From positions 1 through 58,743 of the forward strand of contig CALQSQ010000025.1 of the NCBI GenBank assembly GCA_943333275.1: a stretch of 58,743 nt of DNA. The letters are read 5' to 3'. The stretch's first letter is position 1. Each line of letters starts with the position of its first letter. The position numbers and the translations under genes are program-made. Positions 16,469 to 25,974 of this stretch are shown here, one piece after another. Source of the DNA: Akkermansia muciniphila (GTDB lineage Bacteria > Verrucomicrobiota > Verrucomicrobiia > Verrucomicrobiales > V1-33). The notes beneath the pieces are model-generated. The model was not told the origin of the DNA. It saw only the letters and a program-made list of their open reading frames with translations, and made no database searches.

Positions 16469-17251
16469 ATGTCCTTGTTCGAAAAATATCCGGTCCTCGG
16501 CATTCCGGTCGTAGCCACCCGCTATCCCGAAGTGATGGCGAAATTGGAGCAGTGGGCAACCTCCAAGGATCGCGCCTACGGAGTGACCTTTGCCGACGCC
16601 AGCAACATCACCCGTGGTCGGCACGAACCCGAGTTCGGCTCCAAGCTCAGAAAACTCGACGCCGTCATGCCGGACGGGCGGCCGGTCCTGTGGGGCGTGA
16701 ACCGGCATCTTTCCGGCGAAGCCAAGCTTACCGAACGCGTGTCCGGCCCAGACATGTTCCGTCGGTTTCAGGAATACTCCAACGCCCGCCCGCATCTGAA
16801 GCACTATTACCTCGGTGGGAGCGATCGCCTGCTCGCGGACCTTGTGAAAACGGCCCGCCAGGAGTGTCCGAACATTTGCATCGTCGGCTCCTACTCTCCG
16901 CCATTTCGCGAATGGACCGCGGAAGATTTGCAACTGATGAGGGATCAGATCGCCGCGTCCTGTGCCAGCGTCGTCTGGGTGGGGCTTGGCTGTCCCAAGC
17001 AGGAACGATGGATTGCCGACAACCTTTCAACACTCCCGCCGGCCATTTACATGGGTGTGGGAGCCGCCTTCGCCTTCTATACCGGCCAGGTGAAACGCGC
17101 TCCGCGCTGGATGCAGAAATCGGGTATTGAATGGGTTCACCGCATGATCTCGGAGCCTCGCCGGCTGTGGAAACGCTATTTCGTTTACAACTCCCTCTTC
17201 ATTTACTATTCGCTCCGCGACGCCATCTGCGGGTCGCGCTCAACCTCCTAG
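16469..17251 (+). CDS. WecG/TagA/CpsF family (GT26) glycosyltransferase
   Basis: This membrane-associated GT26 enzyme of 260 residues would transfer a HexNAc- or uronic-type sugar to an undecaprenyl-linked acceptor. I start at ATG 16469 because homology begins there (MSLFEKYPVLGIPVV); the frame is open upstream inside wbpD. GVTFADASNITRG and AVMPDGRPVLWG carry the conserved catalytic Asp. GLGCPKQERWI is the GxPxQE signature, and the basic, hydrophobic C-terminus suits membrane contact. Its placement within the wbp genes suggests it uses the GlcNAc(3NAc)A-type donor (inference). Confidence 0.85.
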   Translation: MSLFEKYPVLGIPVVATRYPEVMAKLEQWATSKDRAYGVTFADASNITRGRHEPEFGSKLRKLDAVMPDGRPVLWGVNRHLSGEAKLTERVSGPDMFRRFQEYSNARPHLKHYYLGGSDRLLADLVKTARQECPNICIVGSYSPPFREWTAEDLQLMRDQIAASCASVVWVGLGCPKQERWIADNLSTLPPAIYMGVGAAFAFYTGQVKRAPRWMQKSGIEWVHRMISEPRRLWKRYFVYNSLFIYYSLRDAICGSRSTS

Positions 17252-17278
17252 CCACAGACTTATCCCAACCTCCCCGAC

Positions 17279-18373
17279 ATGGAATTCATCGACCTCAAAT
17301 CCCAGCAGAAACGCATCCGCGAAAAAATCGACCGGCGCATCGCCACCGTCCTCGAGCATGGCAATTACATCATGGGACCGGAGATCGCCGAGCTTGAAAC
17401 GAAGCTGGCGGAATACGTTGGCGTCCGGCATTGCATCGGCGCCGCCAGCGGCACGGACACGCTGCTCATCGCCATGATGGCGCTGGGCATTGGCGCGGGC
17501 GACGAGGTGATTACGGTTCCCTACACCTGGATTTCCACGGCGGAAATGATCGCACTGCTGGGAGCCAAGCCTGTCTTTGTGGACATCGACCCCAGGATCT
17601 GGAATCTCGATCCCGCCAAACTTGAAGCCGCCATCACTCCAAGAACAAAAGCCATCATGCCTGTGGGAATCTTTGGTCAGGTGGCCGACATGGAGGCCAT
17701 CGATGCCATCGCCGCCCGCCACAATCTTCCGGTGATCGAGGATGCGGCACAATCGTTCGGTGCGACCCACCACGGCCGTCGGTCCTGTGCGCTTTCCACC
17801 ATTGGCAGCACCTCGTTCTTTCCCTCCAAGCCCCTCGGTTGCTATGGCGATGGTGGCGCGCTGTTTACCAACGACGATCAGCTGGCCCAGACCATGAAAC
17901 AGATTCGCGTGCACGGTCAGGCGAAGAAACATCACCACCCCATCCTCGGCATCAACGGAAGGCTCGATACGCTCCAGGCGGCCATCCTCTTGGAGAAATT
18001 GGAAATTTTTGACGAGGAAATCGCCAAACGCCAGCAAGTAGCCGCCACCTACAACGAGCGCCTTGGCAATCTCGGCGTGACACTTCCGCACGTGGCCGCA
18101 GGCAACACCTCCGTCTATGCCCAATACACCGTCCTCTCGCCGAAGCGCGATGAAATCAGCGCCGCCCTCGCCAAGCTGGGAGTCCCCTCCGTGAGTTATT
18201 ATGCCGTGCCCCTGCACCTGCAGCCTGTGTTTGCTTATCTCGGCCATCAAGCCGGCGAGTTTCCTTGCTCTGAAAAGGTCGCCAATGAAGGCCTGAGCCT
18301 TCCCATGAATCCTTACCTCACCAACGAGGAAGTTGATCTGGTCTGTTCGGCGTTCGCCACGGTTTTGAAATAG
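17279..18373 (+). CDS. wbpE: DegT/DnrJ/EryC1/StrS aminotransferase (WbpE-type)
   Basis: This PLP enzyme transfers the amino group of L-glutamate to the 3-keto sugar made by WbpB, yielding 2-oxoglutarate. The PLP lysine is Lys184 in FFPSKPLGCYGDGGA, and VIEDAAQSFGA holds the Asp that contacts the pyridine nitrogen. The 364 residues align in size with WbpE, whose lysine is at the equivalent place. It ends in TAG one base before the lhgO ATG, so the two are surely cotranslated. No WbpI-type 2-epimerase is nearby, so the product is likely to stay in the gluco series. Confidence 0.9.
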   Translation: MEFIDLKSQQKRIREKIDRRIATVLEHGNYIMGPEIAELETKLAEYVGVRHCIGAASGTDTLLIAMMALGIGAGDEVITVPYTWISTAEMIALLGAKPVFVDIDPRIWNLDPAKLEAAITPRTKAIMPVGIFGQVADMEAIDAIAARHNLPVIEDAAQSFGATHHGRRSCALSTIGSTSFFPSKPLGCYGDGGALFTNDDQLAQTMKQIRVHGQAKKHHHPILGINGRLDTLQAAILLEKLEIFDEEIAKRQQVAATYNERLGNLGVTLPHVAAGNTSVYAQYTVLSPKRDEISAALAKLGVPSVSYYAVPLHLQPVFAYLGHQAGEFPCSEKVANEGLSLPMNPYLTNEEVDLVCSAFATVLK

Positions 18374-18374
18374 C

Positions 18375-19580
18375 ATGGAACGGCTCATCATCATCGGCGG
18401 AGGCATCGTCGGCCTGGCCACGGCGCTCAAAGCTGCCCGGCAGCAGGTGGCGCGGGAAATTATCGTGCTGGAAAAGGACGCGCAGACGGGCGGCCACCAG
18501 AGCAGTCACAATTCCGGCGTGCTGCATTGCGGCCTTTACTACAAGCCCGGATCCCTCAAGGCCAGACTGGCCGTGGAAGGCATCCGGGAAATGATCGCGT
18601 TCTGCAGGGAGCACGGCATTCCCCATGACATCTGCGGGAAGATTGTCCTGGCCGTGGATGAGCCGGAAGTTGCCCGATTGCGTGATCTGGAGGCCCGCGG
18701 GACCGCCAATGGCGTGAACGGACTGAAATGGCTGGAGGGCACCGCCGCCATTCAGGAAATTGAACCCCATGCCGTGGGCCGCGCAGCGCTTCGCGTCCCG
18801 GAGGAAGGCATCGTGGACTACTCCGCCGTCATGCGCAAAATGGTGGAACTCATCCGCGCCGCCGGTCATCAGGTGCGCACGAGTGCCCCCGCCCTGCGCG
18901 TGCGAACGGACGGCGGCAGGCAGATCGTTTCCACACCCCAGGAGGAAATTTCCGCGGACTTCATCGTGAACTGCGCCGGGTTGCATTGTGATCGCGTGGC
19001 CCGCTCGGCAGGCTTCACACCGGACTCACGCATCATTCCCTTCCGTGGCGACTATTGGAAACTGGCACCAAGCGGTGCGCACCTGGTCAGACATTTGATT
19101 TATCCGGTTCCGGATCCCACGCTGCCATTCCTCGGCGTGCATTTTACCCGCATGATCGGTGGCGGCATTGAAGCCGGGCCGAATGCAGTGCTGGCATTCA
19201 AGCGGGAGGGTTACAAGCGCACGGACTTCTCGCTGAAAGATTCCTGGGAAACATTTACGTTTCCGGGCCTCTATCAATTCCTGAAAAAATATCCGGGCAC
19301 CACCTGGGACGAACTGCGAAATTCCTTCAGCAAAAAAGTTTTCCTCAAAAACCTCAAGCGTCTCATTCCCGAAATCCGCATGGAGCACATCTCCCGCGAT
19401 GGCGGCAGCGGCGTGCGGGCCCAGGCCATTCATCGCGACGGATCGCTGCTCATGGATTTTGCCCTGGAACAAAAACCCGGTCAGATTCATCTGCTCAACG
19501 CCCCATCCCCCGGAGCCACGGCCTCGCTGGCTATTGGCAATTATCTCATCGAACAAATCCGTGCTGCGACTGCAGCCTAA
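18375..19580 (+). CDS. lhgO: L-2-hydroxyglutarate oxidase (LhgO family, FAD)
   Basis: This flavoprotein of the DAO fold oxidises L-2-hydroxyglutarate to 2-oxoglutarate and passes electrons to the quinone pool. The FAD site is LIIIGGGIVGLATAL at residues 4-18. HQSSHNSGVLHCGLYYKPGS is the LhgO hallmark, with VNCAGLHCDRVA and HLLNAPSPGATASLAIG later on. The 401 residues match the family. It starts one base after wbpE, inside a sugar-nucleotide operon. WbpB-type dehydrogenases generate 2-hydroxyglutarate, so its likely job here is metabolite repair and recycling of the sugar pathway's by-product. Confidence 0.88.
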   Translation: MERLIIIGGGIVGLATALKAARQQVAREIIVLEKDAQTGGHQSSHNSGVLHCGLYYKPGSLKARLAVEGIREMIAFCREHGIPHDICGKIVLAVDEPEVARLRDLEARGTANGVNGLKWLEGTAAIQEIEPHAVGRAALRVPEEGIVDYSAVMRKMVELIRAAGHQVRTSAPALRVRTDGGRQIVSTPQEEISADFIVNCAGLHCDRVARSAGFTPDSRIIPFRGDYWKLAPSGAHLVRHLIYPVPDPTLPFLGVHFTRMIGGGIEAGPNAVLAFKREGYKRTDFSLKDSWETFTFPGLYQFLKKYPGTTWDELRNSFSKKVFLKNLKRLIPEIRMEHISRDGGSGVRAQAIHRDGSLLMDFALEQKPGQIHLLNAPSPGATASLAIGNYLIEQIRAATAA

Positions 19581-19601
19581 TCCAACCCCAAATATAAAAC
19601 T

Positions 19602-20585
19602 ATGGACCTCAAAGGGAAAAGAATTCTCGTCATCGGCGGCGCTGGCCTCATCGGCTCACACGTTGTGGATCAACTGCTCAAGGAAGACGTCAAGGAAGTC
19701 ATCATCTACGATAACTTCACGCGCGGCCGCGAAGACAACCTCACCGCCGCCTTGAAGGACCCGCGCTGCAAAATCTTTGAAATCGGCGGGGACATCACCC
19801 AGCCGGACATTTTGAACAAGGCCATGGAAGGCATCGACGGCGTGTTCCACCTCGCGGCCCTGTGGCTGCTGCATTGCCATGAGTATCCCGAAAGCGCGTT
19901 CGATGTGAACATCAAGGGCACCTTCAACGTCATCATGGCGTGCATTCGCAACAAGGTTTCCCGCCTGGTCTATTCCTCTTCCGCATCCGTCTATGGAAAT
20001 GCGGTGGAGCTGCCCATGACGGAGGAGCATCCCTACAACAACGATACGTTCTACGGAGCCACCAAGATCGCGGCGGAGCACATGCTCATTTCCCTTGGTA
20101 AGCGCTACGGTTTGAACTGGGCGGGGCTGCGCTACATGAACGTTTATGGGCCGCGCCAGGATTACAAGGGCGCCTACATCGCCGTTATGCACAAGATTCT
20201 GGATCGCCTGGACTCCGGCGGTCGTCCGCAAGTCTATGGCGATGGCTCGCAGCAGTATGATTTCGTTGCTGTGGAGGACGTCGCTCGCGCCAATGTCTGC
20301 GCCATGAAGTCGGATGCCACGGGCAAAAACTACAACGTCGGCCGCGGCATCGGAACCAGCATCAAGGAACTCACGGAACTGCTCATCCGTCTCTCCGGGA
20401 AGCAGGCAGAAATCGAATACATGCCGGCCGGCCTGACATTTGTGACCAACCGCATCGGATCCATTGAAGCCGCCGAGAAGGATCTCGGATTCAAATGGAG
20501 CATTGATCTGGAGGACGGAATGCAGCGGCTGATCAACTGGCGCCGCAGTTACATCGCGGAACTGGAAGCGCGCCGGAACAAATAA
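19602..20585 (+). CDS. NAD-dependent epimerase/dehydratase (UDP-sugar 4-epimerase-like)
   Basis: This extended SDR enzyme of 327 residues has Rossmann VIGGAGLIGSHVVDQLL. The catalytic Ser region is SSSASVYGN, with YGATK as the Tyr-x-x-x-Lys. LRYMNVYGPRQDYKGAY and the C-terminal IGSIEAAEKDLGF are nucleotide-sugar contacts. I do not see the Asp-Glu pair of 4,6-dehydratases. C4 epimerisation is the simplest call, but a ketosugar role ahead of the aminotransferase at 20606 is possible. Confidence 0.75.
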   Translation: MDLKGKRILVIGGAGLIGSHVVDQLLKEDVKEVIIYDNFTRGREDNLTAALKDPRCKIFEIGGDITQPDILNKAMEGIDGVFHLAALWLLHCHEYPESAFDVNIKGTFNVIMACIRNKVSRLVYSSSASVYGNAVELPMTEEHPYNNDTFYGATKIAAEHMLISLGKRYGLNWAGLRYMNVYGPRQDYKGAYIAVMHKILDRLDSGGRPQVYGDGSQQYDFVAVEDVARANVCAMKSDATGKNYNVGRGIGTSIKELTELLIRLSGKQAEIEYMPAGLTFVTNRIGSIEAAEKDLGFKWSIDLEDGMQRLINWRRSYIAELEARRNK

Positions 20586-20605
20586 ATTTCCACCCCTGCA
20601 ACCCC

Positions 20606-21745
20606 ATGGAAAAAAGGAACATTCCCATCTCTCTTCCCGTCACCGGCGAAGCCGAGTGGGCCGCCACGAAACAGTGTTTCGACAGTGGCTGGCTTACCAG
20701 CGGCCCCAAGGTGCGGGAGTTCGAGCAACTCTTCGCCAAGCGGCATCAGGTCAAGCATGCCCTTGCGGTGACCAGCGCCACCACGGCGCTGCACCTGGCA
20801 CTGGTGGCGCTGGGAGTCGGACCGGGGGATGAGGTGGTTGTTCCGGCATTTACCTGGGTCTCGACGGCAAATGTGGTGCTGCACTGTGGTGCCAAAGTTG
20901 TCTTCTGCGATGTTTCAACAAGCACCTTCAACCTTGACCCCACCAAAATCGCCGCGTGCCTCACCTCACGCACCAAGGCGATCATGGTCGTTCATCTGTT
21001 TGGACTCTGCGCGGACATGGATGCCATCCGCGCCATCGCCGGATCCATTCCCCTGATTGAAGATGCAGCCTGTGCAGCCGGGTCGGGATACAAGGGCACG
21101 CCCGCCGGCGCGCTGGGAACGATGGGATGCTTTTCCTTTCATCCGCGCAAATCCGTTACGACCGGGGAGGGGGGCATGCTTACGACCAATGATGATTCCC
21201 TGGCCGAATTGTGCAGCAATCTGCGCAACCACGGTGCCTCCATTTCCGAGGAGCAACGCCACCACGGTCCGCGCCCCTACATCCTTCCAGACTTTAATCT
21301 GCTGGGTTACAACTACCGCATGACGGACCTGCAGGGCGCTGTGGGTGTCGTGCAGATTCAACGGCTTGATGAATTTATCAATGAGCGTGCGCAGTGGGCG
21401 GATTACTACCGCCGTGAACTCACCGGGCTTGATTGGCTGAAGACCCCGGAGTTTTCGGCGGATTACCATCATGGCTGGCAATCATTTGTAACCCTGATCG
21501 ATGAAGCAAAATCCCCCATGAAACGCAATGATTTGATGGAATTTCTCCAGCAAAAAGGCGTCTCCACCCGGCCTGGCACGCACGCCGTCCACATGCTCAG
21601 TTATTACCAGCGCACGATGGGAACGCGCCCGGATGACTTCCCGGGAGCGCGCGATTGCGACCAGTTGTCCATGTCCATTCCCCTGCACAACCGCATGGTC
21701 GCGGAAGACTATGCCTACGTTGTTGCAGCCCTTAAATCCGCCTAG
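20606..21745 (+). CDS. DegT/DnrJ/EryC1/StrS sugar aminotransferase
   Basis: This PLP-dependent aminotransferase of 379 residues uses a nucleotide ketosugar. LNPxx-type features are ISLPVTGEAEWAATKQ, SGWLTSGPKVREFE, and the PLP lysine in FHPRKSVTTGEGGML near residue 181. The RKxxTTGEGG form groups it with the PseC/ArnB/PerA-like C4 aminotransferases rather than the WbpE type. If so, its 4-amino product is a natural substrate for the formyltransferase at 26521 or the acyltransferase at 25975 (inference). Confidence 0.85.
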   Translation: MEKRNIPISLPVTGEAEWAATKQCFDSGWLTSGPKVREFEQLFAKRHQVKHALAVTSATTALHLALVALGVGPGDEVVVPAFTWVSTANVVLHCGAKVVFCDVSTSTFNLDPTKIAACLTSRTKAIMVVHLFGLCADMDAIRAIAGSIPLIEDAACAAGSGYKGTPAGALGTMGCFSFHPRKSVTTGEGGMLTTNDDSLAELCSNLRNHGASISEEQRHHGPRPYILPDFNLLGYNYRMTDLQGAVGVVQIQRLDEFINERAQWADYYRRELTGLDWLKTPEFSADYHHGWQSFVTLIDEAKSPMKRNDLMEFLQQKGVSTRPGTHAVHMLSYYQRTMGTRPDDFPGARDCDQLSMSIPLHNRMVAEDYAYVVAALKSA

Positions 21746-21752
21746 TTCCCGA

Positions 21753-22796
21753 ATGAAAACCCAAACTCTCAGTCCCGACCTGCGCGCGCTTCTGGCGGAT
21801 CCTGAAACGCAACAGAGTCTGGCCACCACCAGCAATCCTGAGGTGCTCCAGGCACCGGGTGGACGATCGTACCCCATTGTGCGCGGGATTCCGCGACTGC
21901 TTCCCGGGCATGACGAAGCGCAGGGACAGACCCAGGATTGTTTCGCATTCAAATGGGAGAAGACGGACACCTACGATAGTCCCGAAACCAAAAAAATGGC
22001 TCTGGATTGGTATTTGAAGAAATACGGTTTCGAAAGTGCCGGGGCTTGGACTTCCTTTTACGACTCCAGGAAATACATTCTGGATATCGGCTGCGGCAGC
22101 GGATTCTCCGCCTCCCTGTGGCTGGATTCCCCACTCTGGAAGGGTAAAGCCATGTATGTGGGCACGGATATTTCCACGGCGGTGGATGTTGGATTGCAAA
22201 GGTTGGGGCATTTGCCTAACGTGCAATTTGTCCAGGGGGATGCCCTGCGGCTCCCCTACGGTGACGGCGCGTTCGACACCATTTTCTCCGAAGGCGTTCT
22301 CCATCATACTCCCTCCACGGCCGCAGCCATCGCCGAAGGAGCACGGGTGCTGGCGAAGGGAGGACAGTTTCACTTCTACGTTTATAAGAAGAAGGCGCCG
22401 CTGCGGGAATTTGCCGACGACCATGTCCGCGACGAGCTGGCCAACCTGTCCAACGAGGAGGCCTGGGAGGCGATGCGTGCGCTGACAGAACTGGGCAAGG
22501 CGCTGGCCGGCTTGAAACAGACACTGGTGCTGCCACGGGACATCAAGGTGCTTGGCCTCAAGGAGGGAACCTTTGATTTGCAGCGGTTTTTCTACAACAA
22601 CATTGGCAAGGTTTTCTGGAATGACACGATGACGTTCGAGGAAAATGTTCATATCAACTTCGACTGGTATCGTCCGGCCTACGCCCACCGCCAGACTCCG
22701 GAGCAGGTTTCGGCTTGGTGCGCGGAGGCAAACCTCGACGTCCAGCGAATGGAAGTCGATGACAGCGGTATCACGGTGATCGCAACCAAACGCTAA
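21753..22796 (+). CDS. SAM-dependent methyltransferase with Trm112-like N-terminus
   Basis: This class I methyltransferase of 347 residues is taken from ATG 21753, just after the aminotransferase stop; the upstream frame lies inside that gene. Residues 7-50 look like a Trm112/UPF0434 zinc-ribbon module that has lost its cysteines (SYPIVRGIPRLLPG is retained). SAM motif I is ILDIGCGSGFSASL and motif II is FSEGVLHHTPS. After it comes YKKKAPLREFADDHVRDEL, shared almost word for word with the methyltransferase at 35183, so the two are paralogues. It is probably a sugar or glycolipid methyltransferase. Confidence 0.8.
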   Translation: MKTQTLSPDLRALLADPETQQSLATTSNPEVLQAPGGRSYPIVRGIPRLLPGHDEAQGQTQDCFAFKWEKTDTYDSPETKKMALDWYLKKYGFESAGAWTSFYDSRKYILDIGCGSGFSASLWLDSPLWKGKAMYVGTDISTAVDVGLQRLGHLPNVQFVQGDALRLPYGDGAFDTIFSEGVLHHTPSTAAAIAEGARVLAKGGQFHFYVYKKKAPLREFADDHVRDELANLSNEEAWEAMRALTELGKALAGLKQTLVLPRDIKVLGLKEGTFDLQRFFYNNIGKVFWNDTMTFEENVHINFDWYRPAYAHRQTPEQVSAWCAEANLDVQRMEVDDSGITVIATKR

Positions 22797-22798
22797 TT

Positions 22799-24667
22799 AT
22801 GTGCGGAATCACTGGAATGTTTAACCGCCACGGGGCACCCGCCTCTGCGGTGGTCTTGCGGCGCATGACGGACGCCATCAAGCATCGAGGCCCCGATGGG
22901 GAGGGGCATTACGTGGATGGTCCCGTGGGCCTGGGACACCGGCGTCTCTCCATCATTGATCTTTCGCCCGCCGGACACCAACCGATGATCACCCGGGATG
23001 GGCGTTACGTCATTTCCTACAACGGCGAGGTCTACAATTACCGGGAATTGCGAATCGAACTTGAAGCCCTGGGCTGGCAGTTTCACTCCACCACGGATTC
23101 CGAAGTGGTGCTGTATGCGCTGGCGCAATGGGGGGAGTCGGCCCTGCTGAGATTCAACGGTATGTTTGGCCTGGCCTTCTGGGACAAGCAGGAACAGACG
23201 TTGTTGCTGGCGCGTGACCGTTACGGCATCAAGCCCGTGTATCACAGCGAGAAAGACGGATGTTTCCTCTTTGGTTCTGAAATCAAATCGATCCTCGAAC
23301 ATCCGGATGCCCCGCATGATCTGGATCGCGAGGGATTGCTGGAGTATTTCACGTTTCAAAATTTCTTCACGGAGAAGACGCTCTTTAAAGGAATCCACCT
23401 GCTCCCTGCCGGTTCGTTCCTCAGGATCAGGGCGAATACTCCCGCGACCCTCCACCGATACTGGGATTTTCATTTCACGGAACCTGAAAAGCCCGCCTCC
23501 TTTGAGGAATACGTTGAGGAACTGCACCGATTGTTCCTGCAGTCGGTCAACCGGCAGCTCGTCAGCGATGTCCCGGTGGGATCGTATCTCAGCGGCGGCA
23601 TGGATTCCGGTTCCATCACGGCAGTGGCGGCCACCCAGCTTCCAGGTCTGACAACCTTTACCTGTGGCTTCGATCTCAGCTCCGCCTCCGGTCTCGAACT
23701 GACCTTTGATGAGCGTGCCAAGGCGGAGCGGATGTCCTACCTTTTCCGCACGGAGCATTATGAAATGGTCCTCAAGGCCGGGGACATGGAGCGCTGCATT
23801 CCGGAACTGACCTGGCACCTTGAGGAGCCGCGTGTGGGACAGTGTTATCCCAATTACTACGCGGCCCGGCTGGCGAGTAAATTCGTGAAAGTCTGCCTCT
23901 CCGGCGCCGGTGGAGACGAACTCTTTGGCGGTTACCCATGGAGGTATTACCGCGCTGCGGTGAATGATAATTTCGAGGATTACATCGATAAATACTACGG
24001 CTACTGGCAGCGGCTCATTCCCAATACCCTGATCAAAAAGGTCTTCACTCCCATCTGGGGCGACGTGAAGGATGTTTCCACGCGCGACATTTTCCGCGAT
24101 GTCTTTGCCACGCATGCCAACCAGCTGAGTCGACCGGAGGATTACATCAATCACTCGCTCTACCTTGAAGCCAAAACCTTCCTGCACGGTCTGCTCGTCG
24201 TGGAGGACAAGCTCAGCATGGCCCACAGCTTGGAGACGCGCGTCCCGTTTCTGGATAATGATCTGGTGGACTTTGCCATGCGGCTGCCAACCTCCGCCAA
24301 GCTCCGCAACCTCTCCGAAGTGGTGCGCATCAATGAAAATGACAACACGGCCAAGAAGCAGCAATTCTTCCAACGCACCAATGACGGGAAGCTGGCCCTG
24401 CGTTCCATGATGTCGCGTCTGCTTCCGGATGACATCACGAATGCCGAGAAGCAGGGGTTCTCGTCACCGGATGCCAGTTGGTTCAAGGGCGAGAGCATCG
24501 ACTACGTCAAGCGCGCCCTCGTGAATCCCCGCGCCCGGATCTACGAATATCTCGATCATGGAACGGTGGATGGCCTCATCCATGAGCACCTTGACGGAAA
24601 ACAAAACCGCCGCCTGCTGATCTGGTCGCTCCTGAATGTGGAGTCACTGCTGCAGCGGTATTTTTGA
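22799..24667 (+). CDS. asnB: glutamine-hydrolysing asparagine synthetase-like amidotransferase (copy 1)
   Basis: The N-terminal Ntn glutaminase domain starts with the nucleophile Cys2 (MCGITGMF) and has SYNGEVYNYREL. The synthetase domain has the PP-loop SYLSGGMDSGSI near residue 264 and LSGAGGDELFGGYPW. The 622 residues match AsnB. In polysaccharide loci such enzymes (for example WbpS in Pseudomonas) are linked to amidation of uronic-acid carboxyls, so amidating the GlcNAc(3NAc)A made by the wbp genes is an attractive alternative to asparagine synthesis (inference). It starts two bases after the methyltransferase stop. Confidence 0.88.
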   Translation: MCGITGMFNRHGAPASAVVLRRMTDAIKHRGPDGEGHYVDGPVGLGHRRLSIIDLSPAGHQPMITRDGRYVISYNGEVYNYRELRIELEALGWQFHSTTDSEVVLYALAQWGESALLRFNGMFGLAFWDKQEQTLLLARDRYGIKPVYHSEKDGCFLFGSEIKSILEHPDAPHDLDREGLLEYFTFQNFFTEKTLFKGIHLLPAGSFLRIRANTPATLHRYWDFHFTEPEKPASFEEYVEELHRLFLQSVNRQLVSDVPVGSYLSGGMDSGSITAVAATQLPGLTTFTCGFDLSSASGLELTFDERAKAERMSYLFRTEHYEMVLKAGDMERCIPELTWHLEEPRVGQCYPNYYAARLASKFVKVCLSGAGGDELFGGYPWRYYRAAVNDNFEDYIDKYYGYWQRLIPNTLIKKVFTPIWGDVKDVSTRDIFRDVFATHANQLSRPEDYINHSLYLEAKTFLHGLLVVEDKLSMAHSLETRVPFLDNDLVDFAMRLPTSAKLRNLSEVVRINENDNTAKKQQFFQRTNDGKLALRSMMSRLLPDDITNAEKQGFSSPDASWFKGESIDYVKRALVNPRARIYEYLDHGTVDGLIHEHLDGKQNRRLLIWSLLNVESLLQRYF

Positions 24668-24692
24668 TTTTTCTGTCGCCACCATTGCCTCA

Positions 24693-25937
24693 ATGAAAAC
24701 TCTTTACGGACTGGGCGTAAAAGCGGCAGAGGTGTTATTCGCCATGGTGATGTTGCCTTTGCTGGTAGGTGCCTGCATTTTCACGAGATTTCGCCGCAAC
24801 CACGGAGAGTTGCCGAGAGTGGCTCTTGGACCGACTCCGGTTATTTCCTTGAAATATATTTCCCAGGCACTGCGCCTTGCGGGATACAAAGCCGACACCT
24901 GTGTCTTCAAGGTTTATAAAATTAATGATCGATCCGATTTTGATTTGCATGAGGAGGATCTCGTATCCCTCAGATGGCTGCCCAGAGCATGGCGTAAGCC
25001 TGTTCGCAGGCTGATCGGGCCTTATGGAGTCTTTCTGAGCATCATTTTTAATTACGATTGCCTGATAATGTTATTTGAAGGGGGATATCTTTCTAAAACA
25101 CCATGGGTCAAAGGGGATCTCCCATTACTTCGATTGGCTGGTTGCCGGACGATCATTTTTCCCTACGGTGGGGACTGCGCAGTGCCAAGTCTAATCCACA
25201 GCATGGCTTGGCGCCACGGTTTGAGCGCAAGTTATCCGATGTATGGGTTAAACGAAGCATCGACGATCCGTCGGTTGGCCCGGCTTTGTCGTCAGGCGGA
25301 TTTTGTGCTGGCCTGTATCGTCCATTGGGAGACGCTTCCCACGTGGGATCTCATTGCCACACTCTGTTATCCAATCGACACGGAACTCTGGCGCATGCCG
25401 GAACCGGAACTGAAACACGAAACGGTGGTGATAATGCATTCGCCAAATCATCGGGGCATGAAAGGAACAGAGCATTTGATCGCCGCGAGCGAGAAACTCA
25501 ATGATGAAGGGGTGAAGCATGAGTTGAGACTGCTGGAGAACATGACAAATCTTGAGGTGCGGGCTGCCTTAATGAAGGCGGATATTCTGGTGGAGCAATT
25601 GCTACTTGGGTATGCCCTGAGTGCTGTGGAGGGCATGGCCTTGGGGAAGGTGGTAGTTTCCAATTTAACGGACGATCATTATTACGCATTTCATCGGGCA
25701 AGCACCGGACTGGATGAGTGTCCAATTGTTTCGGCTACGACAGAGACAATTGAGGGTGTGCTGAGGGATCTTATCATGAATGAGAGCAAGCGCCGTGCGA
25801 TCGCGAAAAAAGGTAGGGACTATGTCATGAAGTTCCACAGCTATGGAACGATGGGTCGGATGTGGGATCAAATTCTGCGTCACATCTGGATGGGGCAGCC
25901 AAGGCCGGCCTCCGCTTGGCACCCAGATAAGTCTTAA
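24693..25937 (+). CDS. membrane-anchored GT-B-like glycosyltransferase, paralogue family member 1
   Basis: This 414-residue protein starts at ATG 24693, where homology to its paralogues begins. An N-terminal hydrophobic segment (VLFAMVMLPLLVGACIF) ends in basic residues. The body shares with the genes at 28422 and 31275 the blocks TxVISxKYxSQAL, IIFPYGGD, HSPNHRGMKGTEHL, LLENMTNLEV and ADILVEQLLLGYALSAVEGMA. The last block resembles the Glu-containing donor motif of GT4-like enzymes. It is the most divergent of the three and its DNA looks more AT-rich than its neighbours. Donor and acceptor are unknown. Confidence 0.68.
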   Translation: MKTLYGLGVKAAEVLFAMVMLPLLVGACIFTRFRRNHGELPRVALGPTPVISLKYISQALRLAGYKADTCVFKVYKINDRSDFDLHEEDLVSLRWLPRAWRKPVRRLIGPYGVFLSIIFNYDCLIMLFEGGYLSKTPWVKGDLPLLRLAGCRTIIFPYGGDCAVPSLIHSMAWRHGLSASYPMYGLNEASTIRRLARLCRQADFVLACIVHWETLPTWDLIATLCYPIDTELWRMPEPELKHETVVIMHSPNHRGMKGTEHLIAASEKLNDEGVKHELRLLENMTNLEVRAALMKADILVEQLLLGYALSAVEGMALGKVVVSNLTDDHYYAFHRASTGLDECPIVSATTETIEGVLRDLIMNESKRRAIAKKGRDYVMKFHSYGTMGRMWDQILRHIWMGQPRPASAWHPDKS

Positions 25938-25974
25938 CGGTTTGAGTTGTTAATTTTCCAACTTTCAATTCTCC

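Noticed and set aside
22793..24373. A 526-codon minus-strand frame antisense to the first asparagine-synthetase-like gene
   Set aside because: Same reasoning: the sense strand codes for a full AsnB-type enzyme.
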